A stretch of 33,333 nucleotides of DNA, from assembly GCA_017305555.1 (NCBI GenBank), contig JAFKKM010000058.1, positions 1-33,333 of the forward strand, in the 5' to 3' direction. Position 1 is the first letter of the stretch. The number at the start of each line of letters is the position of its first letter. This stretch comes from Hyphomicrobiales bacterium. Its GTDB lineage: Bacteria > Pseudomonadota > Alphaproteobacteria > Rhizobiales > Xanthobacteraceae. This document shows positions 19,127-29,694 of this stretch, one piece after another. The notes under the pieces are model-generated. The model had not been told where the DNA came from. It was given only the letters and a program-made list of their open reading frames with translations, and searched no databases. A program made the translations under genes and the position numbers.

Positions 19127-20181
19127 TACGAACGGCGGGTTGCCGGCCGCTGCGGCAATCCCTCATAAGCGGCGACGATGCGCGCCACCAGTTCGTGACG
19201 AATGACGTCCTCGGCCTTGAAATGCACCTGCGCGATGCCGTCGACACCGTCGAGCAGACGCACCGCCTCGATCAAGCCGGAGGTCTGGCCGTTGGGCAAA
19301 TCGATCTGGCTGGGATCGCCGGTGACGATCATGCGGCTGTTTTCGCCAAGCCGCGTCAGGAACATCTTCATCTGCATCGACGTGGTGTTCTGCGCCTCGT
19401 CGAGGATGATGGCGGCGTTGGTCAGGGTCCGGCCGCGCATGAAGGCCAGCGGCGCGATCTCGATCTCGCCGGTCTGCAACGCGCGCTCAACGATGCGCGA
19501 ATCCATCAGGTCGTACAGCGCGTCGTAGATCGGGCGCAGATAAGGATCGACCTTCTCGCGCAGGTCGCCGGGCAAGAAGCCGAGGCGTTCGCCGGCTTCC
19601 ACGGCAGGCCGCGTCAGGATGATGCGGTCGACTTCCTTGCGTTCGAACAGTTGCGCCGCCTGCGCCACTGCGAGCCAGGTCTTGCCGGTGCCGGCGGGGC
19701 CGATGCCGAATGTCAACTCGTGATGCTTCAGCGCGCGAATGTAAGCATCCTGCGCGGCGGTGCGGGCGCGCACCGGGCGCTTGCGCAGATTGATCGCCTC
19801 AAAGGCCGAGGTCGGCGTCTTGGCATCGATGTCGAACAGCGAGCCCTGCGCCATCACCGAGCGGATTGCGCCCTCCACGTCACCCTGCGCCAGATCGTGG
19901 CCTTGCAACGCCAGCGCATAGAGCGCGTCGAGCACGCGATGCGCGGCGGCGCAGGCGTCGCGGGTGCCGGCGATGGAGATGTGATTGCCGCGCGAGTCCA
20001 CCACCACGTTGAGGCGGCGTTCGATCAGCGCGAGGTTTTGGCCGTAGGGCCCGACCAGCGCCGAGGCGGCGCGGTTGTCGTCGTAGTCGACTTCGATCCG
20101 GGTATCCGGCGGGGTCTGCATGTCGCGATCAAACTTGCGGCGGGGAACGAGCGTTGGCGAATCCGATGCGCTTTTGGGCAA
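19126..20181 (-). CDS. phoH: PhoH-family ATPase (YbeZ type)
   Basis: A cytoplasmic P-loop ATPase that partners YbeY in many bacteria and may have RNA helicase activity. The 351 residues have an N-terminal KH-like region (about 28-90), Walker A GPAGTGKT (161-168), Walker B AAIILDEAQN (256-265) and the conserved TGDPSQIDLP. The start used is TTG at 20181, with GGAG ten bases upstream and five bases after the miaB stop. An ATG 20 codons later (20121) has no ribosome-binding site but cannot be excluded. Confidence 0.93.
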   Translation of the reverse strand: MPKSASDSPTLVPRRKFDRDMQTPPDTRIEVDYDDNRAASALVGPYGQNLALIERRLNVVVDSRGNHISIAGTRDACAAAHRVLDALYALALQGHDLAQGDVEGAIRSVMAQGSLFDIDAKTPTSAFEAINLRKRPVRARTAAQDAYIRALKHHELTFGIGPAGTGKTWLAVAQAAQLFERKEVDRIILTRPAVEAGERLGFLPGDLREKVDPYLRPIYDALYDLMDSRIVERALQTGEIEIAPLAFMRGRTLTNAAIILDEAQNTTSMQMKMFLTRLGENSRMIVTGDPSQIDLPNGQTSGLIEAVRLLDGVDGIAQVHFKAEDVIRHELVARIVAAYEGLPQRPATRRS

Positions 20182-20186
20182 GGGTT

Positions 20187-21581
<1,395 letters not shown>

Positions 21582-21695
21582 GGAACCTTGCGTGATCGGG
21601 GATAAACGCGCGCTCGGCGCGCGCTGCTCAATTATAGGCTTGGGCGCGGAAAATCCAGCGGAAGCGGCAAAAAAGCCCAGCTTCGCCAATCGGTT

Positions 21696-22379
21696 CTATC
21701 GCGCACGGAGCGGAGTTGGGACGAATTTCCGGATCATTTCAGGCAGTTGGCGCATGTCATCGAAACTGGCCTGCGCGCCGGCCGCGATCAGAGCCTCAGT
21801 GTGGCCGTCCCGGCAATGGCTGCCGCCGGAAAAGCCAAATGCCGTCATGCCGGCCGCCCGCGCGGCGGTGATGCCCGGAACGCTGTCCTCGATCACCAGA
21901 CAGCGGCTTGGTGCCGCGCCCATTTGCGCGGCGGCGAACAGGAACAGGTCCGGCGCCGGCTTGCCGTGCGCGACTTGCGTGGCGGAAAAGATGTGCGGCG
22001 CGAGACGCGGGAGCAGGCAGGTCAGGGTGAGGCTGGTGCGGATCTTGTCCGGCGTGCCGCTGGAGGCGACGCAGACCGGCGCGGCGATGGCGGCGAGCGC
22101 CTCGGCGACATGCGGCACCGCTTGCAGCGACACCGCGAATTCGTCGAACAGCGCGGCCTTGAGTTGCGCGTCGAAATCATCCGGCAGCGGGCGCCCGAGT
22201 TCGGCCTCGACCTCGCGATTTGCGGCCAGCGCCGAGCGGCCGAGAAAGCGCGCGAACACTTGTTCGGCGGTGATCGGATAGCCGTGCCGCGTCAGCACCT
22301 CGGCATGAACGCGGCAGGAAATCACCTCGCTGTCCACCAGCACGCCGTCGCAATCGAAGATGATCAGGTCGAAGGGCAA
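21696..22379 (-). CDS. HAD-superfamily hydrolase (beta-phosphoglucomutase/phosphoglycolate phosphatase-like)
   Basis: A 227-residue phosphatase-type HAD protein. Motif I is IIFDCDGVLVDSE with D9 nucleophile and D11, motif II is VASSGTPDK, the motif III lysine is in HGKPAPDLFL, and motif IV is VIEDSVPGITAA. The helical cap between motifs I and II is of the C1 type. The start appears to be TTG at 22379, directly ahead of PFDLIIFDCDG, as no in-frame ATG precedes the motif. Substrate unknown; sugar phosphates are the usual class. A family A repeat lies upstream, between it and fur. Confidence 0.88.
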   Translation of the reverse strand: MPFDLIIFDCDGVLVDSEVISCRVHAEVLTRHGYPITAEQVFARFLGRSALAANREVEAELGRPLPDDFDAQLKAALFDEFAVSLQAVPHVAEALAAIAAPVCVASSGTPDKIRTSLTLTCLLPRLAPHIFSATQVAHGKPAPDLFLFAAAQMGAAPSRCLVIEDSVPGITAARAAGMTAFGFSGGSHCRDGHTEALIAAGAQASFDDMRQLPEMIRKFVPTPLRAR

Positions 22380-22448
22380 GGCGAGCTTTCTGTGGTTACG
22401 CGGAGTGTCTGACTCGAAATGTAGTTTGTCGGATCAAACGATCTCGGC

Positions 22449-22569
22449 GTCGTCCCCGCGCAGGCGGGGACCCATAACCCCTGGCGTCAGTTGTTAGAAA
22501 AGAAACTAGCCTTGGTCGATGGAGCCGAATCGCTGCGGAGTCTGGGTCCCCGCCTGCGCGGGGACGACG
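22449..22569. repeat. Palindromic intergenic repeat, family A, copy 3
   Basis: Left arm 22449-22476 is identical to copy 1; right arm 22542-22569 differs by one base from its reverse complement. The left flank GTCGGATCAAA (22428-22438) is shared with copy 4, so the mobile or conserved unit may start near 22420. This copy lies between the codirectional fur and HAD genes, the only one not at a convergent junction. Confidence 0.9.
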
Positions 22570-22613
22570 ACTGATGTTGTTGATCCCGCGAACTGCATTT
22601 CGCGGTCAGGCTC

Positions 22614-23063
22614 TCAGCTCTTTTTCTCGTCGATCGGCACGCAATAGAGTTCGAGCCGGTGATCGACCAGCGTGTAGCCGAGCTTGCGGGCGATTTCCTT
22701 TTGCAGGATCTCGATTTCCTCGGAGGTAAATTCGACCACGGTGCCGTCGCGCAAATTGATGAGATGATCGTGGTGGCTGTCGCGCATGGTCTCATAGCGC
22801 GCGCGGCCCTCGCGAAAATCGTGGCGCTCGATGATGCCGGCGTCTTCGAACAGCTTCACGGTGCGATACACTGTCGAGATCGAAATCTTGTCGTCGACCG
22901 CCGCGCAACGCCGATACAGTTCTTCGACGTCGGGATGATCGACCGCGTCCGCCAGCACGCGCGCGATGACGCGGCGCTGTTCGGTCATGCGCATCCCGGT
23001 GGCGGCGCACCGCGCCTCAATGCTGGCCGATTTCGACGTCGGTGCGGATTTCAAAGCGGTCAT
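22614..23063 (-). CDS. fur: Fur-family metalloregulator (Fur/Mur type)
   Basis: A 149-residue metal-sensing repressor. The winged-helix domain (about 15-85, MRMTEQRRVIARVL ... KISISTVYRTVKLFEDAGII) is followed by the dimerisation/metal domain with SHHDHLINLRDG. The CxxC that binds structural zinc in E. coli Fur (HLICLDCG) is replaced by N and D, as known for rhizobial Fur/Mur proteins that respond to manganese. ATG at 23063 is chosen for AGGA just ahead; an ATG at 23072 is also in frame. It is 45 bases after rimI. Whether it senses Fe or Mn cannot be told from sequence. A short hairpin (22587-22606) lies past its stop. Confidence 0.92.
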   Translation of the reverse strand: MTALKSAPTSKSASIEARCAATGMRMTEQRRVIARVLADAVDHPDVEELYRRCAAVDDKISISTVYRTVKLFEDAGIIERHDFREGRARYETMRDSHHDHLINLRDGTVVEFTSEEIEILQKEIARKLGYTLVDHRLELYCVPIDEKKS

Positions 23064-23108
23064 GGTCCTCATGCTCCACGATGGCCCTGTCTTGCCACCG
23101 CAAGGCGG

Positions 23109-23594
23109 CTACGACAAGTCGCGACGCATCACCAGGGCATTTCGTTCCTCGCCGCCGGCCTCGCGATAGTAGCGCTCGCGGCGGCCGACCACGGCGAAAC
23201 CGGCCTTGGCATAGAGCCGCGTCGCCGGCTGATTGTTTTCCTCGACTTCGAGGAAAACGGTGTGGACGCCGCGCCCGGCGAGGTGCCCGAGATGGGTGGC
23301 AAGCAGGCCGCGCGACAGGCCCCGGCCGCGCTCCTTCGCGGCCACGGCAATCGAGAGGATTTCCGCCTCGTCGGCGGCCATCCGGGACACCGCGAAGCCG
23401 ATCACCTTGTTGCCCCGCCGCAGCCGGTGCACCAGGGTATTGGGTTCCCGCAGCATGGCGTCGAATTCGCCTTCGCCCCAGCCGCGATGGAACGAGGCCC
23501 CGTGCAGTTGCGCCAGCGCTGCGAGATCATGCCGCGTGGCGGGTTCCACCACCGGGATTTCAGGGGTCAACCACGCCGTGAGGGGGTTCTTCAT
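23109..23594 (-). CDS. rimI: GNAT acetyltransferase, ribosomal-protein-alanine N-acetyltransferase type
   Basis: A 161-residue GNAT fold protein. The acetyl-CoA pyrophosphate loop is RGRGLSRG (89-96) following LSIAVAAKE, and the C-terminal NQPATRLYAKAGFAVVGRRERYY segment is typical of RimI. RimI acetylates the N-terminus of ribosomal protein S18 in E. coli. Its ATG overlaps the tsaB stop (ATGA), the common tsaB-rimI pairing that supports the name. A longer ORF to 23696 lies inside tsaB and is rejected. Confidence 0.9.
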   Translation of the reverse strand: MKNPLTAWLTPEIPVVEPATRHDLAALAQLHGASFHRGWGEGEFDAMLREPNTLVHRLRRGNKVIGFAVSRMAADEAEILSIAVAAKERGRGLSRGLLATHLGHLAGRGVHTVFLEVEENNQPATRLYAKAGFAVVGRRERYYREAGGEERNALVMRRDLS

Positions 23595-24274
23595 GTTGCG
23601 GCGGGCTGGAGTCCGGCCGCCGGCTTGGCGTCCGGCGCGCGAAGGTAATAGGGCCGCGCCGGCGCATTCTCCGGGCTGACGGCGGCGCCGAGCCACGCCA
23701 CCCAGCCGATATCCGGCGCGGGCCGGGGTTCGACCATTGCGGGCGGCGGCGCGTCGTTTGGCCAGCGCGCGGCGACGAGCTGCGCGGCGTTGCCGACCAA
23801 GATCGGAGGCCCGAATCGCGCGGCCTCCAGCGCGGCGTCGATCGGAACGACGTCGGGGCGCACCAGCGTGTGGCCATTGCCGCTGGCGACCTGAAGATAG
23901 ACGTGATCGTGGCGGGCATCGATCACCGACATGATCGGATGCGCGCCGCTCTCGCTGACATAGGGCGCGGCGAAGGCGGTCAGTGTCGTCAGCCCGACGA
24001 TCGGTTTGCCGGCGGCCAGCGCGATGCCGCGTGCGGCGGAGAGGCCAACGCGCAATCCGGTGAAGCTGCCGGGACCGGTGGTGACCGCGATGCGGTCGAG
24101 CGCGGCGAAGGCCATCGCCGCGTGTTTCATCACGCGCGCGATCAGCGGCATCAGCGCTTCGGCGTGGCCGCGCTGCATCGGCTGCGATTCATGGGCGATC
24201 AGCCGCGTCGACTGCGTGTCGAGAATGGCCGCGGAGCAGGCGTCGAGCGCAGTATCGATGGCGAGGATCAGCAT
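23591..24274 (-). CDS. tsaB: tRNA threonylcarbamoyladenosine biosynthesis protein TsaB
   Basis: An ASKHA-fold protein that partners TsaD and TsaE in making t6A37 of ANN-decoding tRNAs. The 227 residues begin MLILAIDTALDACSAAI and contain RGHAEALMPLI (35-45) and GPGSFTGLRVGLSAARGIAL (67-86), all diagnostic of TsaB/YeaZ. The C-terminus ends in a RPYYLRAPDAKP segment typical of the family. Its stop overlaps the rimI start. Confidence 0.94.
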   Translation of the reverse strand: MLILAIDTALDACSAAILDTQSTRLIAHESQPMQRGHAEALMPLIARVMKHAAMAFAALDRIAVTTGPGSFTGLRVGLSAARGIALAAGKPIVGLTTLTAFAAPYVSESGAHPIMSVIDARHDHVYLQVASGNGHTLVRPDVVPIDAALEAARFGPPILVGNAAQLVAARWPNDAPPPAMVEPRPAPDIGWVAWLGAAVSPENAPARPYYLRAPDAKPAAGLQPAAT

Positions 24275-24292
24275 GAGGGAGCGATGAAGTGA

Positions 24293-24400
24293 GCGAATAG
24301 TAAGTAGTGAATAGCGAATAGATTAGCATGAAAGGGCGCTTGTCGCGCCCACGCGTCTCTGGCTTCTTTTTCTATTCGCTACTCCCTATTCGCTATTCGC
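24293..24400. repeat. AATAG-rich inverted repeat, family D, between nfuA and tsaB
   Basis: Arms at 24293-24321 and 24372-24400 are 29 nt each and pair at about 24 of 29 positions. Each is built of degenerate tandem units of the type GCGAATAG / GAGTAG. Between them lies the GC hairpin at 24334-24350. It is strikingly AT-rich for this chromosome. It probably belongs to another small intergenic repeat family of the lineage. Confidence 0.75.
24331..24350 (-). terminator. Short GC hairpin after nfuA, possible terminator
   Basis: On the minus strand GGGCGC (24350-24345), loop GACAA, GCGCCC (24339-24334) is followed by TTTCAT, 53 bases past the nfuA stop codon. The T-run is short, so termination is only possible. 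Confidence 0.4.
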
Positions 24401-24402
24401 TT

Positions 24403-24972
24403 CTACTGCACCGCTTCGACTTCGGTGACTTCCGGTACGAAGTGCTTGAGCAGGTTCTGGATGCCGTGCTTCAGCGTCGCAGTGGAGGACGGGCAACCCG
24501 AGCACGCGCCCTTCATGTTGAGATAGACGATGCCGTCCTTGAAGCCGCGGAAGGTGATGTCGCCACCGTCATTGGCGACCGCCGGCCGTACCCGCGTCTC
24601 GATCAGGTCCTTGATGATGCCGACCGTCTCGGCGTCGGCCTCGTTGAAGAACTCATCGGCGCTGTCGGTGTCTTCGCCGTCGATGCTGCCGTCGGCCATC
24701 AACGGGCCGCCGGACATATAGTGTTCCATGATGGCACCGAGGATCGCCGGCTTGAGGTGCTGCCAGTCACTGTCGTCCTTCGTGACGGTAACGAAATCGG
24801 AGCCGTAGAACACGCCGGTGACGCCCGGCACATTGAACAGCCGCTCCGCGAGCGGCGAACGCGCGGCGGTCTCGCGGTCGTTGAATTCCATGGTGCCGCT
24901 GGCCAGCACTTCGCGGCCGGGCAGGAACTTCAGCGTGGCGGGATTGGGTGTGGCTTCGGTCTGGATGAACAT
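24403..24972 (-). CDS. nfuA: Fe-S cluster carrier, Nfu/NifU-like protein
   Basis: A 189-residue scaffold/carrier for [4Fe-4S] clusters. The N-terminal Nfu_N domain (about 1-88, MFIQTEATPNPATLKFLPG) precedes an acidic linker and the C-terminal NifU domain with C157-x2-C160 (GACSGCPSSTATLK). This domain order is the mitochondrial NFU1/alphaproteobacterial type rather than the E. coli NfuA type, so the symbol is used loosely. It is not nif-specific. The start ATG at 24972 matches the family N-terminus exactly. Confidence 0.92.
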   Translation of the reverse strand: MFIQTEATPNPATLKFLPGREVLASGTMEFNDRETAARSPLAERLFNVPGVTGVFYGSDFVTVTKDDSDWQHLKPAILGAIMEHYMSGGPLMADGSIDGEDTDSADEFFNEADAETVGIIKDLIETRVRPAVANDGGDITFRGFKDGIVYLNMKGACSGCPSSTATLKHGIQNLLKHFVPEVTEVEAVQ

Positions 24973-25120
24973 GATCTTCTTCTCCGATCGCTGCCGGGTT
25001 CAAGGCCCGGCGGATGGTTTGTGTATGGCCTCAATCGGGCTCTGGCCTCAATCTAGCAAATAGGCGCGGCAAACGCACGATCAAGCGCAAGCCGCGTGAT
25101 TTCCAAGTCACATCAAACCC

Positions 25121-25615
25121 TTATGACAGGGCGTCGATATCCTTGTCGGACAGGGTGCCCGGTACGATGGTGACGGGAATCGGGAACGAGCCGACCGTCT
25201 TGGCCAGCGCGGTGATGATCGGACCGGGCCCTTCCGGGCCGCTGCCGGCGGCCAGCACCAGCATCGAGATGTCGACATCCTTGTCGATGACGTCGAGGAT
25301 CTGGGCGTTGGGAAGCCCCTCGCGAATCACCCGTTCCGGGGTGATGGCGGCGATGCCGTTGGCGCGGCCGGCGGCGCGGTCGAGCGCGGCGTTGGCGATT
25401 TCCTCGGCTTCCGCCCTCATGATGTCGGCGACGCCGAGCCATTGCTGGTTATGGTCTTCGGTGTCGATTACGCGCAGCATCACCACGCTGCCGCCGACCC
25501 GCACCGCCCAGCGGCTGGCGTAATACACCGCGCGGTCCCATTCCGCGCTGTCGTCAACGATCACCAGACATTTTGGCTTGTGGCCCTGTTCGTAACTTCG
25601 TCGTTGCGTGCTCAT
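25121..25615 (-). CDS. Universal stress protein (UspA) family
   Basis: A 164-residue single Usp domain (KCLVIVDDSAEWDRAVYYASRWAVRVGGSVVMLRVID ... ISMLVLAAGSGPEGPGPIITAL ... IPVTIVPG). The ATP-binding G-2x-G-9x-G(S/T) motif is not clearly present, so it may be a non-ATP-binding member. ATG at 25615 gives the family length; a 44-residue upstream extension has no similarity and is rejected. It sits between trpS and nfuA on the same strand, an order I associate with Rhizobiales genomes. Confidence 0.85.
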   Translation of the reverse strand: MSTQRRSYEQGHKPKCLVIVDDSAEWDRAVYYASRWAVRVGGSVVMLRVIDTEDHNQQWLGVADIMRAEAEEIANAALDRAAGRANGIAAITPERVIREGLPNAQILDVIDKDVDISMLVLAAGSGPEGPGPIITALAKTVGSFPIPVTIVPGTLSDKDIDALS

Positions 25616-25836
25616 GCAAGTCTCGGTGTTGATGTCCCGATGCTCGAGCCATCGTCCGGATCGATCGACGATCGATGTACGGACGCGATGCCCCTCCAAA
25701 ACCATCTTCGCGCCGCACGGCGGCGCAAAACCCGACCATGCTGCCACGGTGCGGGCGCGTTCGACAAGCGTGTCGCGCGAATGGATTCGCCTTGCGTCAA
25801 TTATGGCAAGGCCGCGAGACGCGGAACCGCGCCGGA

Positions 25837-26883
25837 TTATTTGCGGCGGATGAAGCCGACGATGTCCTTCACGTCCTTGATGGTTTGCTCGGCGATCACA
25901 TTGGCGCGCTCGCCGCCGTCGATCAGGACGCTGTCGACATAACCGTGGTCCTGCGACAGCCGTTTCATCTCGGTGGTGATCGGACTGAGCTTGGCGACGG
26001 CGAGATCCACCAGATTCGATTTGAATCCGGAGAATTGCGCGCCGCCGAACTCGCGCAGCACATCCGCTTTCGGCTTTCCCGACAGTGCCGCGAAGATGCC
26101 GACCAGGTTGTCGGCCTCGGGACGCGCTTCCAGACCTTTCTCCTCGCTCGGCAGCGGTTCGGGGTCGGTCTTGGCCTTGCGAATCTTTTGCGCGATGGCG
26201 TCGGCGTCATCGGACAGATTGATACGCGAGTAGTCCGACGCATCGGACTTCGACATTTTCTTCGCGCCGTCGCGCAGGCTCATCACCCGCGTTGCCGGGC
26301 CTGTGATCACAGGTTCGGGCAGTGGGAAGTAGGTAGCGTTGTGGCCGTTGGCGGCGATCGACTCGGAGAAGTCGTTGTTGAATTTCTGCGCGATGTCGCG
26401 CGCCAGTTCGAGGTGCTGCTTCTGGTCCTCGCCGACCGGCACATGCGTCGCGCGATAGAGCAGGATGTCGGATGCCATCAGCACCGGATAGTCGTACAGA
26501 CCGACTGAGGCGTTCTCGCGATCCTTGCCGGCCTTCTCCTTGAACTGGGTCATGCGGTTGAGCCAGCCGAGCCGCGCCACGCAATTGAACACCCAGGTCA
26601 GTTCGGCGTGTCCCGCGACCTGGCTCTGGTTGAAGATGATGTTCTTCTTCGGATCGATGCCGGAGGCGATGAAAGCGGCGGTGACCTCACGCGTGCAGCG
26701 GCGCAATTCATCCGGCCCGCCCCACACCGACATCGGCACCGTGATCGCGTGCAGATCGACCACGCAATAGATGCATTCGTAGGTCGATTGCAGTTTGACG
26801 AAATTGACGATGGCGCCGAGGTAATTGCCGAGATGCAGATTGCCGGTGGGCTGAACGCCGGAGAAAACGCGCTGAGTGGTCAT
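25837..26883 (-). CDS. trpS: Tryptophanyl-tRNA synthetase
   Basis: Charges tRNA-Trp. The 348 residues from the ATG at 26883 are full length. The class I HIGH motif appears as PTGNLHLGN (12-20) and KMSKS is intact at 208-212 ([16 protein letters not shown]). [15 protein letters not shown] is the normal family N-terminus. The much longer ORF extending to 27450 runs through murJ in another frame and is rejected. A 71-bp gap separates it from murJ. Confidence 0.96.
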   Translation of the reverse strand: MTTQRVFSGVQPTGNLHLGNYLGAIVNFVKLQSTYECIYCVVDLHAITVPMSVWGGPDELRRCTREVTAAFIASGIDPKKNIIFNQSQVAGHAELTWVFNCVARLGWLNRMTQFKEKAGKDRENASVGLYDYPVLMASDILLYRATHVPVGEDQKQHLELARDIAQKFNNDFSESIAANGHNATYFPLPEPVITGPATRVMSLRDGAKKMSKSDASDYSRINLSDDADAIAQKIRKAKTDPEPLPSEEKGLEARPEADNLVGIFAALSGKPKADVLREFGGAQFSGFKSNLVDLAVAKLSPITTEMKRLSQDHGYVDSVLIDGGERANVIAEQTIKDVKDIVGFIRRK

Positions 26884-26954
26884 GGTCTGTTGTTCCCTTG
26901 CAGGCCGGGTTTGGAGGCCGGCCCCGTTGCGGGAGGTTGCTTGCCACGGAGACG

Positions 26955-28499
26955 TTAAGCGTGCAAGTCGGGCTTTCGCAGCGCATGGATGACGTCGCGC
27001 GGACGGACCACGCCAAGCAGCGCGAGGCCCGCCGCATAGACGGCAATGCCGGCGGCGATGAGGCCGGCCAGCACGATGGCGACGATCAGGCGATGCCCGC
27101 CGTCGAGCCAGGGCGCAAGGCCGCGCGCGGCGAGCCAGAGCGGGCCGCCCATCGCCAGCGCCGCAAGCACGATGCGCCAGAGCCGTGCGCGTATTGCCGG
27201 TTCGAGGGCGAGGCCAAATCGAATCTTGGCGCAGATCAGCAGCAACAGCGCACCGGCCCATGCACCCAGCGCGACCGCGGCGGCGATGCCCGCAACCCCA
27301 TGGGAGCGGTTGAGCACCAGCGCTGCCGCGACGGTCACCGCCAGCGCGGCGAGCGCCGCCAGCATCGGCGTTTTGGTATCGCCGCGCGCGAAGAACGCGG
27401 GCGACAGCGCTTTGGTGAGTACGTGCGCGGGCAGGCCGAGCGCGAGCCATGTCAAAGCCAGCGCGGTGGCGCGGGTATCGGCGGCCGTGAACGCGCCATG
27501 CTCGAACAACAGTCGCACGATCGGTTCGCTCAGCAACATCAGCCCGAGCGTGGCCGGCAGCGCGAGGCCGATGGATAGTTCGAGCCCACGCGCGGCGGCC
27601 TGCGCAAAAGCCGTGTCGTTGTCACGCGCGGCGCGCGTCAATTCCGGCACCAGCACGGTGCCCATGGCAACGCCGACGATGCCGAGCGGCAGGTCGATCA
27701 GGCGGTTGGCGAAATAAAGCCACGAGATGGTGGCGGGCGAAGCGGAGGCAATCGCAGCGGCGCCGACGATCATCAGTTGCGGCGATGCGCTGGCGATCAT
27801 GCCGGGAATAGCGCTACTGAGGAAGCCGCGCATCTCGCGGTCGAATTTAATACGGATCGGTGTAGCGATTCCGCTGCGCTGTGTCGCGAGCACAAGCAAT
27901 TGCAACAGGCCGGCGAGGCCGACGGTGGCGGACATCAGCAGGGCCGCAACGGCGGGCTCGCGCGGAAACATCAGCAATGCAACGATAGCGGCAATCAACG
28001 CGATGTTGAACAGCAGCGGCGAGAACGCCGTCAGCGCGAAACGATGGTGTGCGTTGAGCAGCGCCATCATCACCGTCACCGGTCCGGCGAAGGCGAGATA
28101 AGGCAGCATGAGGCGGGCATCGCCGATGGCGAGCAGAAACGTGGATTGGCCGACGAAGCCGGGCGCGAGTGCGGCGATCACCAAGGGCATCAGCAAGCCG
28201 ACCAGCGCGGCGGCGGCGAACACCGCGAGGCTGACGGTGCCGAGCACGCGGCCGGCGAATGCGGCTGCGGCGGCAACGCTATCGCGGTCATGCACGCGCC
28301 AGTAGGCCGGCACCAGCGCGGCATTCAGCGCGCCCTCGGTGAGCAACCGCCGCGCGACATGAACCAACTGGAACGCGGCCAGAAAGGCATCCGCCACCGG
28401 CCCCGCGCCGAGCAGCGCCGCCATCAGCGCGTCGCGCGCGAAGCCGAGCAGTCGCGAGGCCAGCGTGCCGGTCGAAACGGTGAAGATATGGCGGATCAT
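26955..28499 (-). CDS. murJ: Lipid II flippase MurJ
   Basis: Flips undecaprenyl-linked peptidoglycan precursor across the inner membrane. The 514-residue protein is a MATE/MVF-type polytopic membrane protein with about 14 hydrophobic segments. The family N-terminus is clear ([39 protein letters not shown]), including the conserved Arg residues of transmembrane helix 1 and the [14 protein letters not shown] segment. It is divergent from the PfkB kinase gene and followed by trpS. Confidence 0.95.
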   Translation of the reverse strand: MIRHIFTVSTGTLASRLLGFARDALMAALLGAGPVADAFLAAFQLVHVARRLLTEGALNAALVPAYWRVHDRDSVAAAAAFAGRVLGTVSLAVFAAAALVGLLMPLVIAALAPGFVGQSTFLLAIGDARLMLPYLAFAGPVTVMMALLNAHHRFALTAFSPLLFNIALIAAIVALLMFPREPAVAALLMSATVGLAGLLQLLVLATQRSGIATPIRIKFDREMRGFLSSAIPGMIASASPQLMIVGAAAIASASPATISWLYFANRLIDLPLGIVGVAMGTVLVPELTRAARDNDTAFAQAAARGLELSIGLALPATLGLMLLSEPIVRLLFEHGAFTAADTRATALALTWLALGLPAHVLTKALSPAFFARGDTKTPMLAALAALAVTVAAALVLNRSHGVAGIAAAVALGAWAGALLLLICAKIRFGLALEPAIRARLWRIVLAALAMGGPLWLAARGLAPWLDGGHRLIVAIVLAGLIAAGIAVYAAGLALLGVVRPRDVIHALRKPDLHA

Positions 28500-28638
28500 C
28501 GGCGGGCCGCGCGGCTCGATTGTCGGGTTGGGCGCTTGCTGGTGTGCGGCGGAACGTGTTACGCCGCAGCCACGATTTTTCGACTTTGATCGGATTTTTC
28601 CGATATCCGCAATCGCCGCAACCGGATTTTTCTTGACG

Positions 28639-29640
28639 ATGACCTCAGCAACTTACGACGTTCTCGGGCTCGGCAACGCCATCTTCGACGTGCTGGTGCG
28701 CACCGATGAGACCTTCCTCGCCGCGCAGGACATGACCAAGGGGTCGATGGCGCTGATCGACGAGGCGCGTGCAAAATCGATCTACGACGCGATGGGGCCG
28801 GCGACCACCATGTCCGGCGGATCGGCGGCGAATACGATTGTCGGCGTCGCGTCGTTCGGCGCGCGCGCGGCCTATGTCGGCAAGGTGAAGAACGACGAGG
28901 TCGGCAAGCTCTACAGCCATGACATCCGCGCCGCCAAGGTTGCGTTCGATACGCCGGCCGCCGCCGACGGCCCCGCCACGGGTTGTTCCTACATCCTGGT
29001 GACGCCGGACGGCGAGCGCACCATGAACACCTATCTCGGCGCGGCGCAGAACCTGACGCCGAAGGATATCGATCCGACGCAGATCGCGGCCTCCAGCATT
29101 ATCTATCTCGAAGGTTATTTGTGGGATCCGCAGAGCGCGAAGGAAGCCTTCCTCAAGGCGTCGGAAATCGCGCATGGCGCCGGCCGCAAGGTGGCGCTGA
29201 CCTTGTCGGATTCGTTCTGCGTCGATCGTTATCGCGATGAGTTTCTCGACCTGATGCGTCGCAAGGTGGTGGACATCGTGTTCGCCAACGAGAGCGAACT
29301 GCATTCGCTGTACCAGACCGCCGATTTCGACAGCGGCCTCGGCGCGCTGCGCAAGGATGTCGGGCTCGCGGTGGTGACGCGCAGCGAGAAGGGCTGCGTC
29401 GTGATCGAGGGCGGCGAGACGACGCCGGTGCCGGCGCATCCAATCAAGGAGCTGGTGGATACCACCGGCGCGGGCGATCTGTTCGCCGCTGGATTCCTGT
29501 TCGGTCTGGTGCGCGGCGCAAGCCGCGCCGATGCCGCGCGGCTCGGCGGGCTTGCAGCTGCCGAAGTGATCCAGCACATCGGCGCACGTCCGCAGGTGTC
29601 GTTGAAGGATCTGGCGCAGCAGAGTGGGTTGCCGGTGTAG
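28639..29640 (+). CDS. PfkB-family kinase, adenosine kinase-like
   Basis: A 333-residue ribokinase-type sugar/nucleoside kinase. The N-terminal MSGGSAANTIVGVASFG (58-74) is the substrate-side signature and DTTGAGD (274-280) holds the catalytic aspartate D280 in DLFAAGFLFGL. Related alphaproteobacterial proteins are annotated as adenosine kinase; the substrate is not proven by sequence. ATG at 28639 starts the family sequence (TYDVLGLGNAIFDVL) although no clear ribosome-binding site precedes it. A longer ORF to 28465 reads back into the murJ start region and is rejected. The 139-bp divergent gap contains an ATCGGA/TCCGAT hairpin near 28590-28605. Confidence 0.88.
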   Translation: MTSATYDVLGLGNAIFDVLVRTDETFLAAQDMTKGSMALIDEARAKSIYDAMGPATTMSGGSAANTIVGVASFGARAAYVGKVKNDEVGKLYSHDIRAAKVAFDTPAAADGPATGCSYILVTPDGERTMNTYLGAAQNLTPKDIDPTQIAASSIIYLEGYLWDPQSAKEAFLKASEIAHGAGRKVALTLSDSFCVDRYRDEFLDLMRRKVVDIVFANESELHSLYQTADFDSGLGALRKDVGLAVVTRSEKGCVVIEGGETTPVPAHPIKELVDTTGAGDLFAAGFLFGLVRGASRADAARLGGLAAAEVIQHIGARPQVSLKDLAQQSGLPV

Positions 29641-29694
29641 ATCGCCGTCATTCTGAAAGTTGAAATTTAACGCGTCGGATCAAATAACCTCGGC

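Noticed and set aside
26884-27450. Long N-terminal extension of trpS
   Set aside because: It runs through murJ in another frame; the normal TrpS N-terminus begins at 26883.
28465-28638. 58-codon extension ahead of the PfkB kinase
   Set aside because: It overlaps the divergent murJ start and has no similarity to the kinase family.
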